Positions 8,778-16,930 of a DNA stretch of 64,000 nucleotides are shown here, in pieces. Source of the stretch: Mesorhizobium sp. B2-8-5 (GTDB lineage: Bacteria > Pseudomonadota > Alphaproteobacteria > Rhizobiales > Rhizobiaceae); NCBI RefSeq assembly GCF_006440675.2, contig NZ_CP083951.1:3319501-3383500 (forward strand), read 5' to 3'. A model generated the notes under the pieces. The model was not told the origin of the DNA. It did no database searches and saw nothing but the letters and a program-made list of their open reading frames with translations. Position numbers and translations under genes: made by a program. Within the stretch, counting starts at the first letter, position 1. Each line of letters starts with the position of its first letter.

Positions 8778-8867
8778 CGCTTGTCTATGGAGGATGAGCG
8801 GCAAGGCTGTGCGCCGCGCATCGAGCGCCGGACGAGCCTTGGCCGTTCGGTTGGTGGGAAGAAGCAA

Positions 8868-9200
8868 AAGAGGGGAAGGTGGAGGTTTCTGTTGCCAGGT
8901 ACCTCCGAACCCCGCCTAGAAGTGCGAACCGCTAGGGCTTGATTTGAAGCGTTCGCGCCGCATTAAGCAGCGAGACGAGCTTCCGCATAGTTGTCGTTGG
9001 CAACTATAAGTTTAGCCCGATGACGGTGGTACAATGCCGGGCAAAAGTACGATCTTTACACCTTCGTCGATCCTATTTCGCCCCCAGCAAAAGCCGCTCC
9101 GTCAGCCAGAGCGGTTTTTGGTGGAGGCGCCGGGTACCGCCCCCGGGTCCGAACGGCTTATTTCATCGCCTGTTTATCGCCATAGTCGGTCAAGCCGACG
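8868..9200 (-). ncRNA. ssrA: Two-piece (circularly permuted) tmRNA
   Basis: Read on the minus strand, the acceptor piece comes first and ends CGCCTCC-ACCA (CCA at 9121-9119). A 33-base intervening hairpin segment follows (9118-9086, CCGCTC/GAGCGG). The coding piece then starts GGGGGCG (9085-9079), which pairs with CGCCTCC to build a seven-pair acceptor stem. The tag frame at 9001-8963 reads ANDNYAEARLAA then TAA, the rhizobial proteolysis tag. Downstream bases (CGGGGTTCGGAGG, then ACCTCC) look like a pseudoknot. The RNA rescues stalled ribosomes with SmpB. The outer ends are approximate. Confidence 0.93.
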
Positions 9201-9406
9201 AAACGAATATAGGGATCGATAACGGAAAAAGAAAGGCCAAACCGGCGCTTATCCGGTTATGCCAAACTGCGCAGCCAAGGGTTGACTTGCGCGCCCACTC
9301 AATCAAATCTCGCTGCCGGTGAGGAGTCTCTGACCTAACGCACAGGTTGCGTAGCGCGCCACAACCCTCACCGATCGGATCGGTGGCGCCGACGAGGGGA
9401 AGTTTG

Positions 9407-9718
9407 ATGGCCGACTATCTTGCGGATGTGAAGAAATACGATGCCGGCGCCAGCGCCGACGCGGTCGATAAGATCGTCAAGCATCTGGGCATTGCGCTCA
9501 GGAACCGCGACTCCTCGCTGGTGTCCTGCACCGACCCGAAGGAGCTCGACCGCGTGCGGGAGAACTGGATCGGCAAGAAGCTCGGCATCGCGGATGCCGC
9601 AAAGGCGAATGCGTCGATCGAGAAGACCTGCAAGGCGATGCATGCCGACAACACTAAGAGCCGCGTGACCTTCTACTATCTGGTTGCCAAGGACCTCGGC
9701 AAACTCGGATCTCTGTAA
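9407..9718 (+). CDS. DUF2853 family protein
   Basis: A 103-residue protein beginning MADYLADVKKYDAGASADAV, with VDKIVKHLGIALRNRDSSLVSCTDPKELDRVRENW and a C-terminal helix ending YYLVAKDLGKLGSL. This matches DUF2853, small cytoplasmic helical proteins of unknown function common in Bacteroidetes and Alphaproteobacteria. The ATG at 9407 is the family start; the longer frame to 9347 runs into intergenic sequence. It stands alone, followed by a strong terminator before thyA. Confidence 0.82.
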   Translation: MADYLADVKKYDAGASADAVDKIVKHLGIALRNRDSSLVSCTDPKELDRVRENWIGKKLGIADAAKANASIEKTCKAMHADNTKSRVTFYYLVAKDLGKLGSL

Positions 9719-9729
9719 GGCACAGCCAC

Positions 9730-9772
9730 CCCGCGGCCGGCACGAAACCGTGCCGGTGCCGTGGGTTTTTTG
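9730..9772 (+). terminator. Intrinsic terminator after the DUF2853 gene
   Basis: CCGGCACG-AAAC-CGTGCCGG (9737-9756) is a perfect 8-bp stem, extended by CCGCGG/CCGTGG flanks and followed by a run of six T. It separates the DUF2853 gene from thyA. Confidence 0.85.
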
Positions 9773-9861
9773 GCGCGATCCACATCCGCACTCTGCTTTG
9801 CGGTGTTCGATCGGCTGTCGGTCGGGTATGATTGCCTGTTACCCGAATCGAGGCGGAGCCG

Positions 9862-10656
9862 ATGCGCCAATATCTCGACCTGTTGAAGCATGTGCTGGAA
9901 AACGGCGCCGACCGCGGCGACCGCACCGGAACAGGCACGCGCTCGGTGTTCGGCTACCAGATGCGCTTCGACCTGTCGCGCGGTTTCCCGGTCACCACCA
10001 CCAAGAAGCTGCATCTGAAATCGATTATCCACGAACTTCTCTGGTTCCTGGCCGGCGACACCAACATCAAATATCTCAACGACCATGGCGTGACCATCTG
10101 GGACGAATGGGCCGACGAGAATGGCGATCTCGGCCCGGTCTACGGCAAGCAATGGCGCTCATGGCCGGACGGTCACGGCGGCGCGATCGACCAGATCGCG
10201 GGCCTTTTGAAGGAGATACGCAGGAATCCTAACTCGCGCCGGCTGATCGTCTCGGCCTGGAATCCGGCCGAAGTCGAGGCGATGGCGTTGCCGCCCTGCC
10301 ACTGCCTGTTCCAGTTCTATGTCTCGGAGGGCAGGCTCTCGTGCCAGCTTTACCAACGCTCGGCCGATATCTTCCTCGGCGTGCCATTCAACATCGCTTC
10401 CTATGCCTTGCTCACCATGATGGTGGCGCAGGTGACCGGGCTGAAGCCCGGCGATTTCGTCCACACACTGGGCGACGCGCATCTTTATTCGAACCATTTC
10501 GAGCAGGCGCAGGAGCAGATGCTGCGCACGCCCAAAGCCTTACCAACGATGTGGATCAATCCGGAGGTGAAAGACCTCTTCGCCTTCCGCTTCGAGGATT
10601 TCCGGCTTGAGAATTATTTCGCGGATGCGAGCATCAAGGCGCCGATCGCGGTATGA
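9862..10656 (+). CDS. thyA: Thymidylate synthase
   Basis: A 264-residue ThyA, the normal length. It converts dUMP to dTMP using methylene-tetrahydrofolate and yields dihydrofolate, which FolA (16164) recycles. Visible signatures are [33 protein letters not shown], the catalytic cysteine in [13 protein letters not shown], and the substrate loop [19 protein letters not shown]. The ATG at 9862 (MRQYLDLL) is the usual start, ten codons inside the longest frame. In many relatives thyA lies near the folA-hflKC block; here about 5.5 kb of molybdate and other genes lie between. Confidence 0.96.
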   Translation: MRQYLDLLKHVLENGADRGDRTGTGTRSVFGYQMRFDLSRGFPVTTTKKLHLKSIIHELLWFLAGDTNIKYLNDHGVTIWDEWADENGDLGPVYGKQWRSWPDGHGGAIDQIAGLLKEIRRNPNSRRLIVSAWNPAEVEAMALPPCHCLFQFYVSEGRLSCQLYQRSADIFLGVPFNIASYALLTMMVAQVTGLKPGDFVHTLGDAHLYSNHFEQAQEQMLRTPKALPTMWINPEVKDLFAFRFEDFRLENYFADASIKAPIAV

Positions 10657-10669
10657 GCCAGCCTTCGGC

Positions 10670-10879
10670 TCAGTCGATGCCGACTATGACATCCGAGGCC
10701 TTGATCACCGCATAGGCCTGCTTGCCTTTTTCGAGCGCGAGGTCGGCGACCGCTTCGTTGGTGATCGAGGCGGTGACGATGACGCCGCCGCCGATGTCGA
10801 TCCTGACATGCGAGGTGGTGGCTCCCTTGACGATCTCGGTGACCTTACCGTTGAGGATGTTGCGGGCGCTGATCTTCAT
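10670..10879 (-). CDS. Molybdopterin-binding (Mop/TOBE) protein, molbindin-like
   Basis: A 69-residue single TOBE domain: MKISARNILNGKVTEIVKGAT, THVRIDIGGG-type strand, ITNEAVADLALEKGKQAYAVIKASDVIVGID. Mop proteins assemble into oligomers that store or buffer molybdate or tungstate. It is divergent from modA with a candidate ModE site between them. Because the ModE in this cluster lacks its own TOBE domain, this stand-alone copy may serve as molybdate store or sensing partner (inference). The ATG at 10879 was chosen over the longer frame, which runs through the intergenic region. Confidence 0.88.
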   Translation of the reverse strand: MKISARNILNGKVTEIVKGATTSHVRIDIGGGVIVTASITNEAVADLALEKGKQAYAVIKASDVIVGID

Positions 10880-10962
10880 GCGTCTCTCCTTAAAGCTTCG
10901 CCGTTCATCGTAGGCCGAGACCACGCAGGCGCACAACGCCAAGGCAGGCGAAAAGCCTTCCC

Positions 10963-10988
10963 TTGTTATGTTCATGCGGATATATCGA
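10963..10988. promoter_or_regulatory. Possible ModE box upstream of modA
   Basis: TTGTTATGT, eight bases, then ATATATCGA. The arms match as an imperfect inverted repeat (6 of 9) and resemble the CGNTATATA half-site of ModE. It lies between the divergent mop and modA genes. Confidence 0.35.
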
Positions 10989-11034
10989 TGCGAGGCTTTG
11001 GGTCGTACGGATTTTGAAACCAGGGAGAGATTCC

Positions 11035-11829
11035 ATGACGGGCAAGGGTTTTGGGTTGAAGGCGGCAGCTATTGGCGGCCTGGCGACAATGCTGATGGCG
11101 GCGGTACCGGCGGCCCATGCCGACGACAAGGTGATCGTATTTGCCGCGGCGAGCCTCAAGGACGCGCTCGACGCGGTCAACAAGGCCTGCGAGCCGGAAG
11201 TCGGCGAAGCCGCTACCATTTCCTATGCGGCGAGCTCGGCCCTGGCCAAGCAGATCGAAGGCGGCGCGCCGGCCGACGTTTTCGTCTCGGCCGACCTCGA
11301 CTGGATGAAGTATCTCTCCGACAAGAAGCTGACCAAGCCGGATACCGAAGTGAAGCTGCTCGGCAACCAGATCGTGCTGGTGGCGCCGAAGGATTCCACG
11401 GTCGAGACCAAGGTCGAGAAGGGCTTCGACCTCGCCAAGCTGATCGGCGACGGCAAGCTTGCCATGGGCGATTTCAAAGCCGTGCCGGCCGGCAAATACG
11501 GCAAGGCGGCGCTGGAATCGCTGGGCGTCTGGTCGTCGGTCGAAGGCAAGGTCGCGCAGGCCGAGAATGTGCGCGCCGCGCTAAAGCTGGTGTCGACGGG
11601 CGAGGCGGCGCTGGGCATCGTCTATGCCACCGACGCGCATGCCGAAAAGGGCGTCAAGGTCGTCGGCACCTTCCCGGAAGATTCGCATCCGCCGATCGTC
11701 TACCCGATTGCCCAGACCGCGGATTCGAAGGAGAAGGATACGGCTGCCTTCCTGAAATGCGTCGAGTCGGCCAAGGCCGCCGAGCTCTTCAAGGAGCAGG
11801 GTTTTACGGTGCTCGCGCCGAGCAACTGA
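11035..11829 (+). CDS. modA: Molybdate ABC transporter substrate-binding protein
   Basis: A 264-residue periplasmic binding protein. A clear signal peptide (residues 1 to about 28, LKAAAIGGLATMLMAAVPAAHA) precedes the mature start DDKVIVFAAASLKDAL, the ModA hallmark. Later motifs include SYAASSALAKQIEGGAPADVFVSAD, ALGIVYATDA and PPIVYPIAQT, which line the oxyanion site. It captures molybdate (or tungstate) for ModBC. It starts the modABC operon, 22 bases before modB. I chose the ATG at 11035 because it sits directly before the signal peptide and follows an AGGGAGA ribosome-binding site. Confidence 0.95.
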   Translation: MTGKGFGLKAAAIGGLATMLMAAVPAAHADDKVIVFAAASLKDALDAVNKACEPEVGEAATISYAASSALAKQIEGGAPADVFVSADLDWMKYLSDKKLTKPDTEVKLLGNQIVLVAPKDSTVETKVEKGFDLAKLIGDGKLAMGDFKAVPAGKYGKAALESLGVWSSVEGKVAQAENVRAALKLVSTGEAALGIVYATDAHAEKGVKVVGTFPEDSHPPIVYPIAQTADSKEKDTAAFLKCVESAKAAELFKEQGFTVLAPSN

Positions 11830-11851
11830 GAAAGACCGCGCAGACATAGCT

Positions 11852-12556
11852 ATGAATTGGCTGCTGGACCTCACTCCCGACGAATGGAATGCGGTCCGGC
11901 TGTCGATCAAGGTGGCCACGGTGGCGATGCTCGCCAGCCTGCCGCCCGGCATCCTGCTCGCGCTCCTGCTCGCGCGGGGGCGTTTCTGGGGCAAGACCCT
12001 GCTCAACGGGCTGGTGCATCTGCCGCTGATCCTGCCGCCGGTGGTGACCGGCTATCTGCTCTTGCTCACCTTCGGCCGGCGTGGCCCGGCCGGCGCCTTC
12101 CTTGCCGAGCATTTCGGCATCGTCTTCTCGTTCCGCTGGACGGGCGCGGCATTGGCCTGCGGGGTGATGGGCTTTCCGCTGATGGTGCGGGCCATCCGGC
12201 TCTCGATCGAGGCTGTCGACCGCAGAATCGAGGCGGCGGCCGGCACGCTCGGCGCCGATCCGCTCTGGGTGTTCGCCACCATCACGCTGCCGCTGATCCT
12301 GCCCGGCGTGATCGCAGGCGCGGTCCTTTCCTTCGCCAAGGCGATGGGCGAATTCGGCGCCACCATCACCTTCGTCTCCAACATCCCCAACGAAACGCAG
12401 ACGCTGCCCTCGGCGATCTACACCTTCACACAGGTGCCGGGCGGCGATGAAGGGGCGCTCAGGCTGACGCTGATCTCGATCGTCATCTCGATGGTCGCGC
12501 TGGTCGCTTCGGAAGTGTTGGCGCGGCGGGTCGGCCGGCGAATGGACATCGAATGA
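11852..12556 (+). CDS. modB: Molybdate ABC transporter permease
   Basis: A 234-residue membrane permease with about five to six hydrophobic segments. It has the ModB signatures LPLILPPVVTGYLLL, VMGFPLMVRAIRLSIEAVDRRIEAAAGTLG, and the ATPase-coupling EAA loop EAAAGTLGADPLWVFATITLPLILPG. Near the C-terminus AKAMGEFGATITFVSNIPNETQTLP is nearly diagnostic. It sits between modA and modC and overlaps modC by four bases (ATGA), indicating translational coupling. Confidence 0.95.
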   Translation: MNWLLDLTPDEWNAVRLSIKVATVAMLASLPPGILLALLLARGRFWGKTLLNGLVHLPLILPPVVTGYLLLLTFGRRGPAGAFLAEHFGIVFSFRWTGAALACGVMGFPLMVRAIRLSIEAVDRRIEAAAGTLGADPLWVFATITLPLILPGVIAGAVLSFAKAMGEFGATITFVSNIPNETQTLPSAIYTFTQVPGGDEGALRLTLISIVISMVALVASEVLARRVGRRMDIE

Positions 12557-13665
12557 CGCTCTCCGTCGATATCCAGCATCGGCTCGCCGATTTCGCCGTG
12601 GAGGCGCGTTTCGAGAGCGCCGGCCGGCTGACGGCGCTGTTCGGGCCGTCCGGTTCGGGCAAGTCGACGCTGATCAATCTGATTGCGGGTCTGATCCGTC
12701 CGGACAAAGGCCGTATCTCGGTCGACGGCAAGGTGCTGGTCGACACCGCCGCGCGCATCTTCGTGCCGATGCACAAGCGGCGGATCGGCATGGTGTTCCA
12801 GGATGCGCGGCTGTTCCCGCATATGAGCGTCGCCGGCAATCTGCGCTACGGCCGCTGGTTCACGCCGGCTTCCGAGCGCTACGCCAGGATGGACGCGGTG
12901 GTCGACCTGCTCGGCATCGGTCACCTGCTCGACCGGCGGCCGGCGAAACTGTCGGGCGGCGAAAGGCAGCGGATCGCGATCGGCCGCGCGCTGCTTGCCA
13001 GCCCGAAAATGCTTCTGATGGACGAACCGCTCGCCTCGCTCGACGAGGCGCGCAAGGCCGAGATCCTCCCCTATATCGAGCGGTTGCGCGACGAGACGAA
13101 GATCCCGATCGTCTATGTCAGCCATTCCGTCGCCGAGGTGGCGCGGCTGGCGAGCGACGTCATGGTGCTTTCGCAGGGCAAGGTTGCGGCCGCGGGCCCG
13201 ACAGAGGCGATCATGCGGCGGCTCGACCTGTTGCCGGCGGAGGAACGCGGCGAGGGCGGAGCGGTGCTCGACACCAAGGTCTTGCGCCACGACGACGCTT
13301 TCGGCATGACGGTGCTTGCCTCGCAGGCCGGCGAGATCCGCGTGCCGAAACTGGCGCGGCCGGCCGGTGCTTCGGTTCGCATACGCGTCCGCGCCCGCGA
13401 CGTGATGGTCGCCATCGAGAAACCTGCCGGACTCAGCGCGCTCAATATCCTGGAGGGAACAATCGTCAGCATGAAGCCCGGCGAGGGACCCGAGGTCGAA
13501 ATCGGCATCGATTGCCACGGCGCGGTTGTGATCGCGCGGATCACGGAACAATCGCGGCAGGCGCTTGGTCTCAAGCTGGGAAGGCAGGTCTTTGCGGTCA
13601 TCAAGACGGTGAGCTTCGATCGCGCAAACACCGGTGCCGGCCTGCCGGCCGAAGCCGACGTTTGA
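12553..13665 (+). CDS. modC: Molybdate ABC transporter ATP-binding protein
   Basis: A 370-residue ATPase. Walker A is [16 protein letters not shown], the Q-loop lies in RIGMVFQDARLFPHMSV, the signature is LSGGERQRIAIGRALL, Walker B is MLLMDEPLASLD, and the switch His is in VSHSVAEVARLA. The last 80 residues form a C-terminal TOBE domain (SALNILEGTIVSM through GRQVFAVIKTVSFD), usual for ModC and thought to sense molybdate. It completes modABC and is followed at 13754 by modE. Confidence 0.95.
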   Translation: MTLSVDIQHRLADFAVEARFESAGRLTALFGPSGSGKSTLINLIAGLIRPDKGRISVDGKVLVDTAARIFVPMHKRRIGMVFQDARLFPHMSVAGNLRYGRWFTPASERYARMDAVVDLLGIGHLLDRRPAKLSGGERQRIAIGRALLASPKMLLMDEPLASLDEARKAEILPYIERLRDETKIPIVYVSHSVAEVARLASDVMVLSQGKVAAAGPTEAIMRRLDLLPAEERGEGGAVLDTKVLRHDDAFGMTVLASQAGEIRVPKLARPAGASVRIRVRARDVMVAIEKPAGLSALNILEGTIVSMKPGEGPEVEIGIDCHGAVVIARITEQSRQALGLKLGRQVFAVIKTVSFDRANTGAGLPAEADV

Positions 13666-13680
13666 GGATCTCGATCATGT

Positions 13681-13703
13681 CGCTATGTATATTTGGAATA
13701 GCG
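13681..13703. promoter_or_regulatory. Probable ModE box upstream of modE
   Basis: CGCTAT, eleven bases, ATAGCG: a perfect 6-bp inverted repeat in the context TCGCTATGTATATTT. The left half closely matches the known ModE half-site CGNTATATA. It lies 51 bases before modE, which suggests autoregulation. Confidence 0.5.
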
Positions 13704-13753
13704 CTTGCTTCGCATAGAGACTATTGTCGCGCCGTGGAAGCCGAGGAGATGAA

Positions 13754-14095
13754 ATGCCGTCGCTCAGCCTGCGGATAAATCTCGACCCCGACGGCCGGAT
13801 CGGCCCGGGCAAGATCGAACTTCTGGAGCAGATCGCCGCCTTCGGCTCGATCTCGGCCGCGGCGCGCGGCATGGAGATGTCCTACAAGCATGCCTGGGAT
13901 CTAGTCGAAGACATGAACCGCGTGTTCGGCAAGCCGCTGGTCGCGGCGCAGACCGGCGGCCGCAAAGGCGGCGGCGCGCAGCTGACATCGGTGGGTTTGG
14001 CGGTCGTCAGCCGGTTTCGCGCCATAGAGCGAGCCGCTTCATCGGCCGCCGCAGTCCATATGCAGGCCCTGCAGGCGGAGATCGATGCGGGATAA
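13754..14095 (+). CDS. ModE-type molybdenum regulator, HTH domain only
   Basis: A 113-residue protein with the ModE N-terminal winged helix: [21 protein letters not shown], the recognition part [21 protein letters not shown], and [23 protein letters not shown]. coli ModE is about 260 residues and carries two C-terminal TOBE domains that bind molybdate. These are absent here, as in some other short ModE-like regulators. It may respond to molybdate indirectly, for example through the nearby Mop protein (inference). A candidate operator lies at 13681-13703. The ATG at 13754 is preferred over an ATG 30 bases upstream because family similarity begins there. Confidence 0.85.
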
Positions 14096-14099
14096 GGCA

Positions 14100-14258
<159 letters not shown>

Positions 14259-14261
<3 letters not shown>

Positions 14262-15023
14262 ATCTCCTGGCTTCCTCAGCAGATAGGTGTCCATGATCCA
14301 GCCCTTCTTTCGCCGGGCTTGCTCGCGAACCCTTTCGATTTCGGCGCTGACATCGCCCAGCCGGCCGGAAATGACGATCTCATCCGGTGTGCCGAGGTAG
14401 GCGCCCCACTGGATGAGGACGTCCTGGTCCGCCAACGTGTTGAAGGCGCATTTGCCGTCGAGCATGACCACGGTCGAGCCGGCATTGGCGGCCAGGCCTT
14501 CCTCGGTCAGCCGCCGGCCGGTGGTGACAAGAATCGAATCGCCGATGCGATTGAGCGCGGTCGCGTGGGCGGCGGCCAGCGCCTGGATCGCGGTGATGCC
14601 GGGGATGACTTCGAGCTCGAAACCGACATTGCCCCTGAGGCGAACGCGTTCGAGGATACGCAGCGCGCTGTCATAGAGCGACGGATCGCCCCAGATGAGG
14701 AACGCGCCGCAACCGTCGTCGGCAAGCTCGTCGCGGATCAAGGCCTCATAGATCTCGGCGATCGCCTCGTGCCAGTCGTCGACGGTTGCCCGGTAAGACG
14801 ATGTCGGCTCGGCCCGAACCGGCACATCGAACTCGACGCGGCGCGATTTCGGATTGGTGACGAAGCAGTCGCATATCTGGCGGCGCAAATCGGCAAGATC
14901 GTTCTTCTTCGTTCCCTTGTCGGGAATGAACAGCACGTCGGCGCGGTTCAGGCCGTTGATGGCCTGTACAGTCATGTGGTCGGGATTGCCGGCGCCGATG
15001 CCGATGACGAGAAGCTTGCGCAT
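14259..15023 (-). CDS. cobF: Precorrin-6A synthase (deacetylating)
   Basis: A 254-residue SAM-dependent tetrapyrrole methyltransferase. The N-terminus KLLVIGIGAGNPDHMTVQAINGL is the family's SAM-binding start. LIWGDPSLYDSALRILERV and VIPGITAIQALAAAHATALN are typical of the precorrin methylases. The extra features RRQICDCFV and VDDWHEAIAEIYE fit CobF, which methylates C1 and releases acetate in aerobic cobalamin synthesis. No other cob gene is in this window. The ATG at 15023 is the family start; the frame to 15293 is spurious. Confidence 0.88.
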
Positions 15024-15150
15024 GGCGCTCTCCTGCCCGATCGATGGCGCGGTGTCCAGAAGTCCCGATGCCCGATGACGAAGGGCTTTGAAACGGCGCA
15101 CTGAAACGGTAGATGAAAAGACGCCCGGTATCGCCGTCGAGGAAGGGTCC

Positions 15151-16164
15151 ATGTTACGCACCGTACTGACCGCAGCGCTGGCAATCATGGCCGCTCCGGC
15201 CTTCGCCAATGATTCCGTCGCCGAGCTCGGCACCGGCGGCCTGATCCTGTCGCGCAGCGACGCCGTCGCCATGCAGAGCGAGGATCTTTTCATCTCGCCG
15301 GAGAAGGTGGCGGTCGACTATGTGTTCCGCAACAACACCGACAAGGATGTCAGCTCCATCGTCGCGTTCCCGATGCCCGACATCGAGGGCGATCCGAACG
15401 AGATGCCGGCGATCCCGGAAGCACAGAGCGACAATTTCCTCGGCTTCGAGGTGACGATCGACGGCGTCGACGCGAAGCCGCAGCTCGAGCAAAGGGCGTT
15501 TGCGCTCGGCATCGACATCACCGCGGACCTCAAGGCGCAGAACGTACCGCTCTATCCGTTCGGCGACGCCGCCAAGGCGGCGCTGGCGAAGCTGCCCAAG
15601 GATGTCGCCGAGGATTGGGAAAACCGTGGCATCGTCATCGAGGATACCGCCGATGACGGCTCGGGCATGAAAACCGCCTATGCGCCGTTCTGGCAATTGC
15701 GCTCGACCTATTGGTGGCGCTCGACCTTCCCGGCCAACAAGGAAGTCCATGTTTCGCATCGCTATAAGCCCAGCGTGGGCGGCACTTCCTCGGTCAGTTT
15801 CTTCTCCGACGGCCAGTTCCAGGGCCAGTATGCGGCCTACAAGACCCGCTATTGCATGGACGGCGCATTCGAGAATGCGGTGCGCAAGGCGGCCAAGGCA
15901 AATCCGGATGGTTATCCGAAATATTACGAGAGCCGGATCGCCTACATCCTGACCACGGGGGGTAATTGGGCCTCCGGCAATATCGGCAATTTCAACCTGA
16001 CGATCGACAAGGGCGACGTCAAAAACCTTGTCTCCTTCTGCGGCGACAATGTCAAAAAGGTTGGACCGACGACTTTCGAGATCACCGCAAAGGATTTCTA
16101 TCCCGAGCGCGACATCGACATCCTGCTGCTGGAGCCGTCGGATAATGGCGGGAATGGCGGCTGA
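15151..16164 (+). CDS. DUF4424 domain protein, secreted
   Basis: A 337-residue protein with a signal peptide (MLRTVLTAALAIMAAPAFAND, cut after AFA). The mature part has ELGTGGLILSRSDAVAMQSEDLFISPEKVAVDYVFRN, YWWRSTFPANKEVHVSHRYKPSVGG and ITAKDFYPERDIDILLLEP, matching DUF4424, a periplasmic or secreted family of unknown function. The start at 15151 lies directly before the signal peptide. Its stop overlaps the start of folA (TGATG), so the two are probably co-translated although no functional link is known. Confidence 0.83.
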   Translation: MLRTVLTAALAIMAAPAFANDSVAELGTGGLILSRSDAVAMQSEDLFISPEKVAVDYVFRNNTDKDVSSIVAFPMPDIEGDPNEMPAIPEAQSDNFLGFEVTIDGVDAKPQLEQRAFALGIDITADLKAQNVPLYPFGDAAKAALAKLPKDVAEDWENRGIVIEDTADDGSGMKTAYAPFWQLRSTYWWRSTFPANKEVHVSHRYKPSVGGTSSVSFFSDGQFQGQYAAYKTRYCMDGAFENAVRKAAKANPDGYPKYYESRIAYILTTGGNWASGNIGNFNLTIDKGDVKNLVSFCGDNVKKVGPTTFEITAKDFYPERDIDILLLEPSDNGGNGG

Positions 16165-16682
16165 TGGACATCGCGATCTATGTCGCCATCGCCGAAAACG
16201 GCGTGATCGGACGCGAAGGCGGCCTGCCGTGGCGGCTTTCCACCGATCTCAAGCGGTTCAAGGCCGACACGATGGGCAAGCCGATCATCATGGGCCGCAA
16301 GACCTATGAAGGCATCGGCCGGCCGCTGCCCGGCCGTCTCAACATCGTGGTGACGCGCGACAAAACCTGGCGGGCCGAGGGCATCGAGGTGGCCCACTCG
16401 CTGGATGACGCGATCGCGCTGGCCAGGGTGCGCGGCCGCTGCATGGCGGGCGCGCAGGAGATCTGCGTGGTCGGTGGCGGCGAGATTTACGCCCAGGCTT
16501 TGCCGCTCGCCGACCGGCTGCATGTGACGCATGTGCTGGCCAGCGTCGATGGCGACGCGCATTTCCCGCCTATCGACCCAAATGTCTGGCAAGTCGTCAG
16601 CGCCGAGGACTTTCCCGCCGGCGAGAAGGACAGCCACGCCACGCGTTACACGGTTTACGAGCGCCGACGCGACGATCGTTGA
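16164..16682 (+). CDS. folA: Dihydrofolate reductase
   Basis: A 172-residue DHFR, the normal length. It reduces dihydrofolate to tetrahydrofolate with NADPH, replenishing the pool used by ThyA. Motifs are IYVAIAENGVIGREGGLPW (Met20 loop and LPW), the catalytic Asp in RLSTDLKRFK, GKPIIMGRKTYEGIGRPLPGR for cofactor binding, and ICVVGGGEIYAQALPLADRLHVT. The stop codon of the DUF4424 gene overlaps its ATG. About 250 bases of non-coding sequence, including a palindromic repeat, separate it from hflK. Confidence 0.95.
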   Translation: MDIAIYVAIAENGVIGREGGLPWRLSTDLKRFKADTMGKPIIMGRKTYEGIGRPLPGRLNIVVTRDKTWRAEGIEVAHSLDDAIALARVRGRCMAGAQEICVVGGGEIYAQALPLADRLHVTHVLASVDGDAHFPPIDPNVWQVVSAEDFPAGEKDSHATRYTVYERRRDDR

Positions 16683-16835
16683 CGACGACAAAGGGTCGCT
16701 ACCGATCCAAATCGCACGGAGACGACGACACATCGCGTTGAAAGCGGGTCAAGGCGTCCCTATAGAAGAACGGTGTTGCAGCGGTACAGCGTCCAACCAT
16801 ACGCGCAAGAGGCCGACGTAATACTTTGATTTTGG

Positions 16836-16882
16836 CGCATGATTCCTTTTCGAAAACCGATATGGGTTTTCCGGGTCATGCG
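16836..16882. repeat. Palindromic intergenic element (rhizobial type)
   Basis: CGCATGATTCC...CGAAAACC and GGTTTTCCGGGTCATGCG form an imperfect hairpin around GATATG, 49 bases before hflK. The CATGA...AAAACC / GGTTTT...TCATG layout matches a palindrome I recall as abundant in Rhizobiales intergenic DNA. It lies in an otherwise featureless 248-base gap after folA. Confidence 0.6.
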
Positions 16883-16930
16883 TTAGGATTGCGCCGCAAG
16901 GCCTGAGGGAACCGGAGCGAAAGGACATTC

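Noticed and set aside
9020..9322. Plus-strand ORF of 100 residues
   Set aside because: It lies across the tmRNA on the opposite strand and has no family-like sequence.
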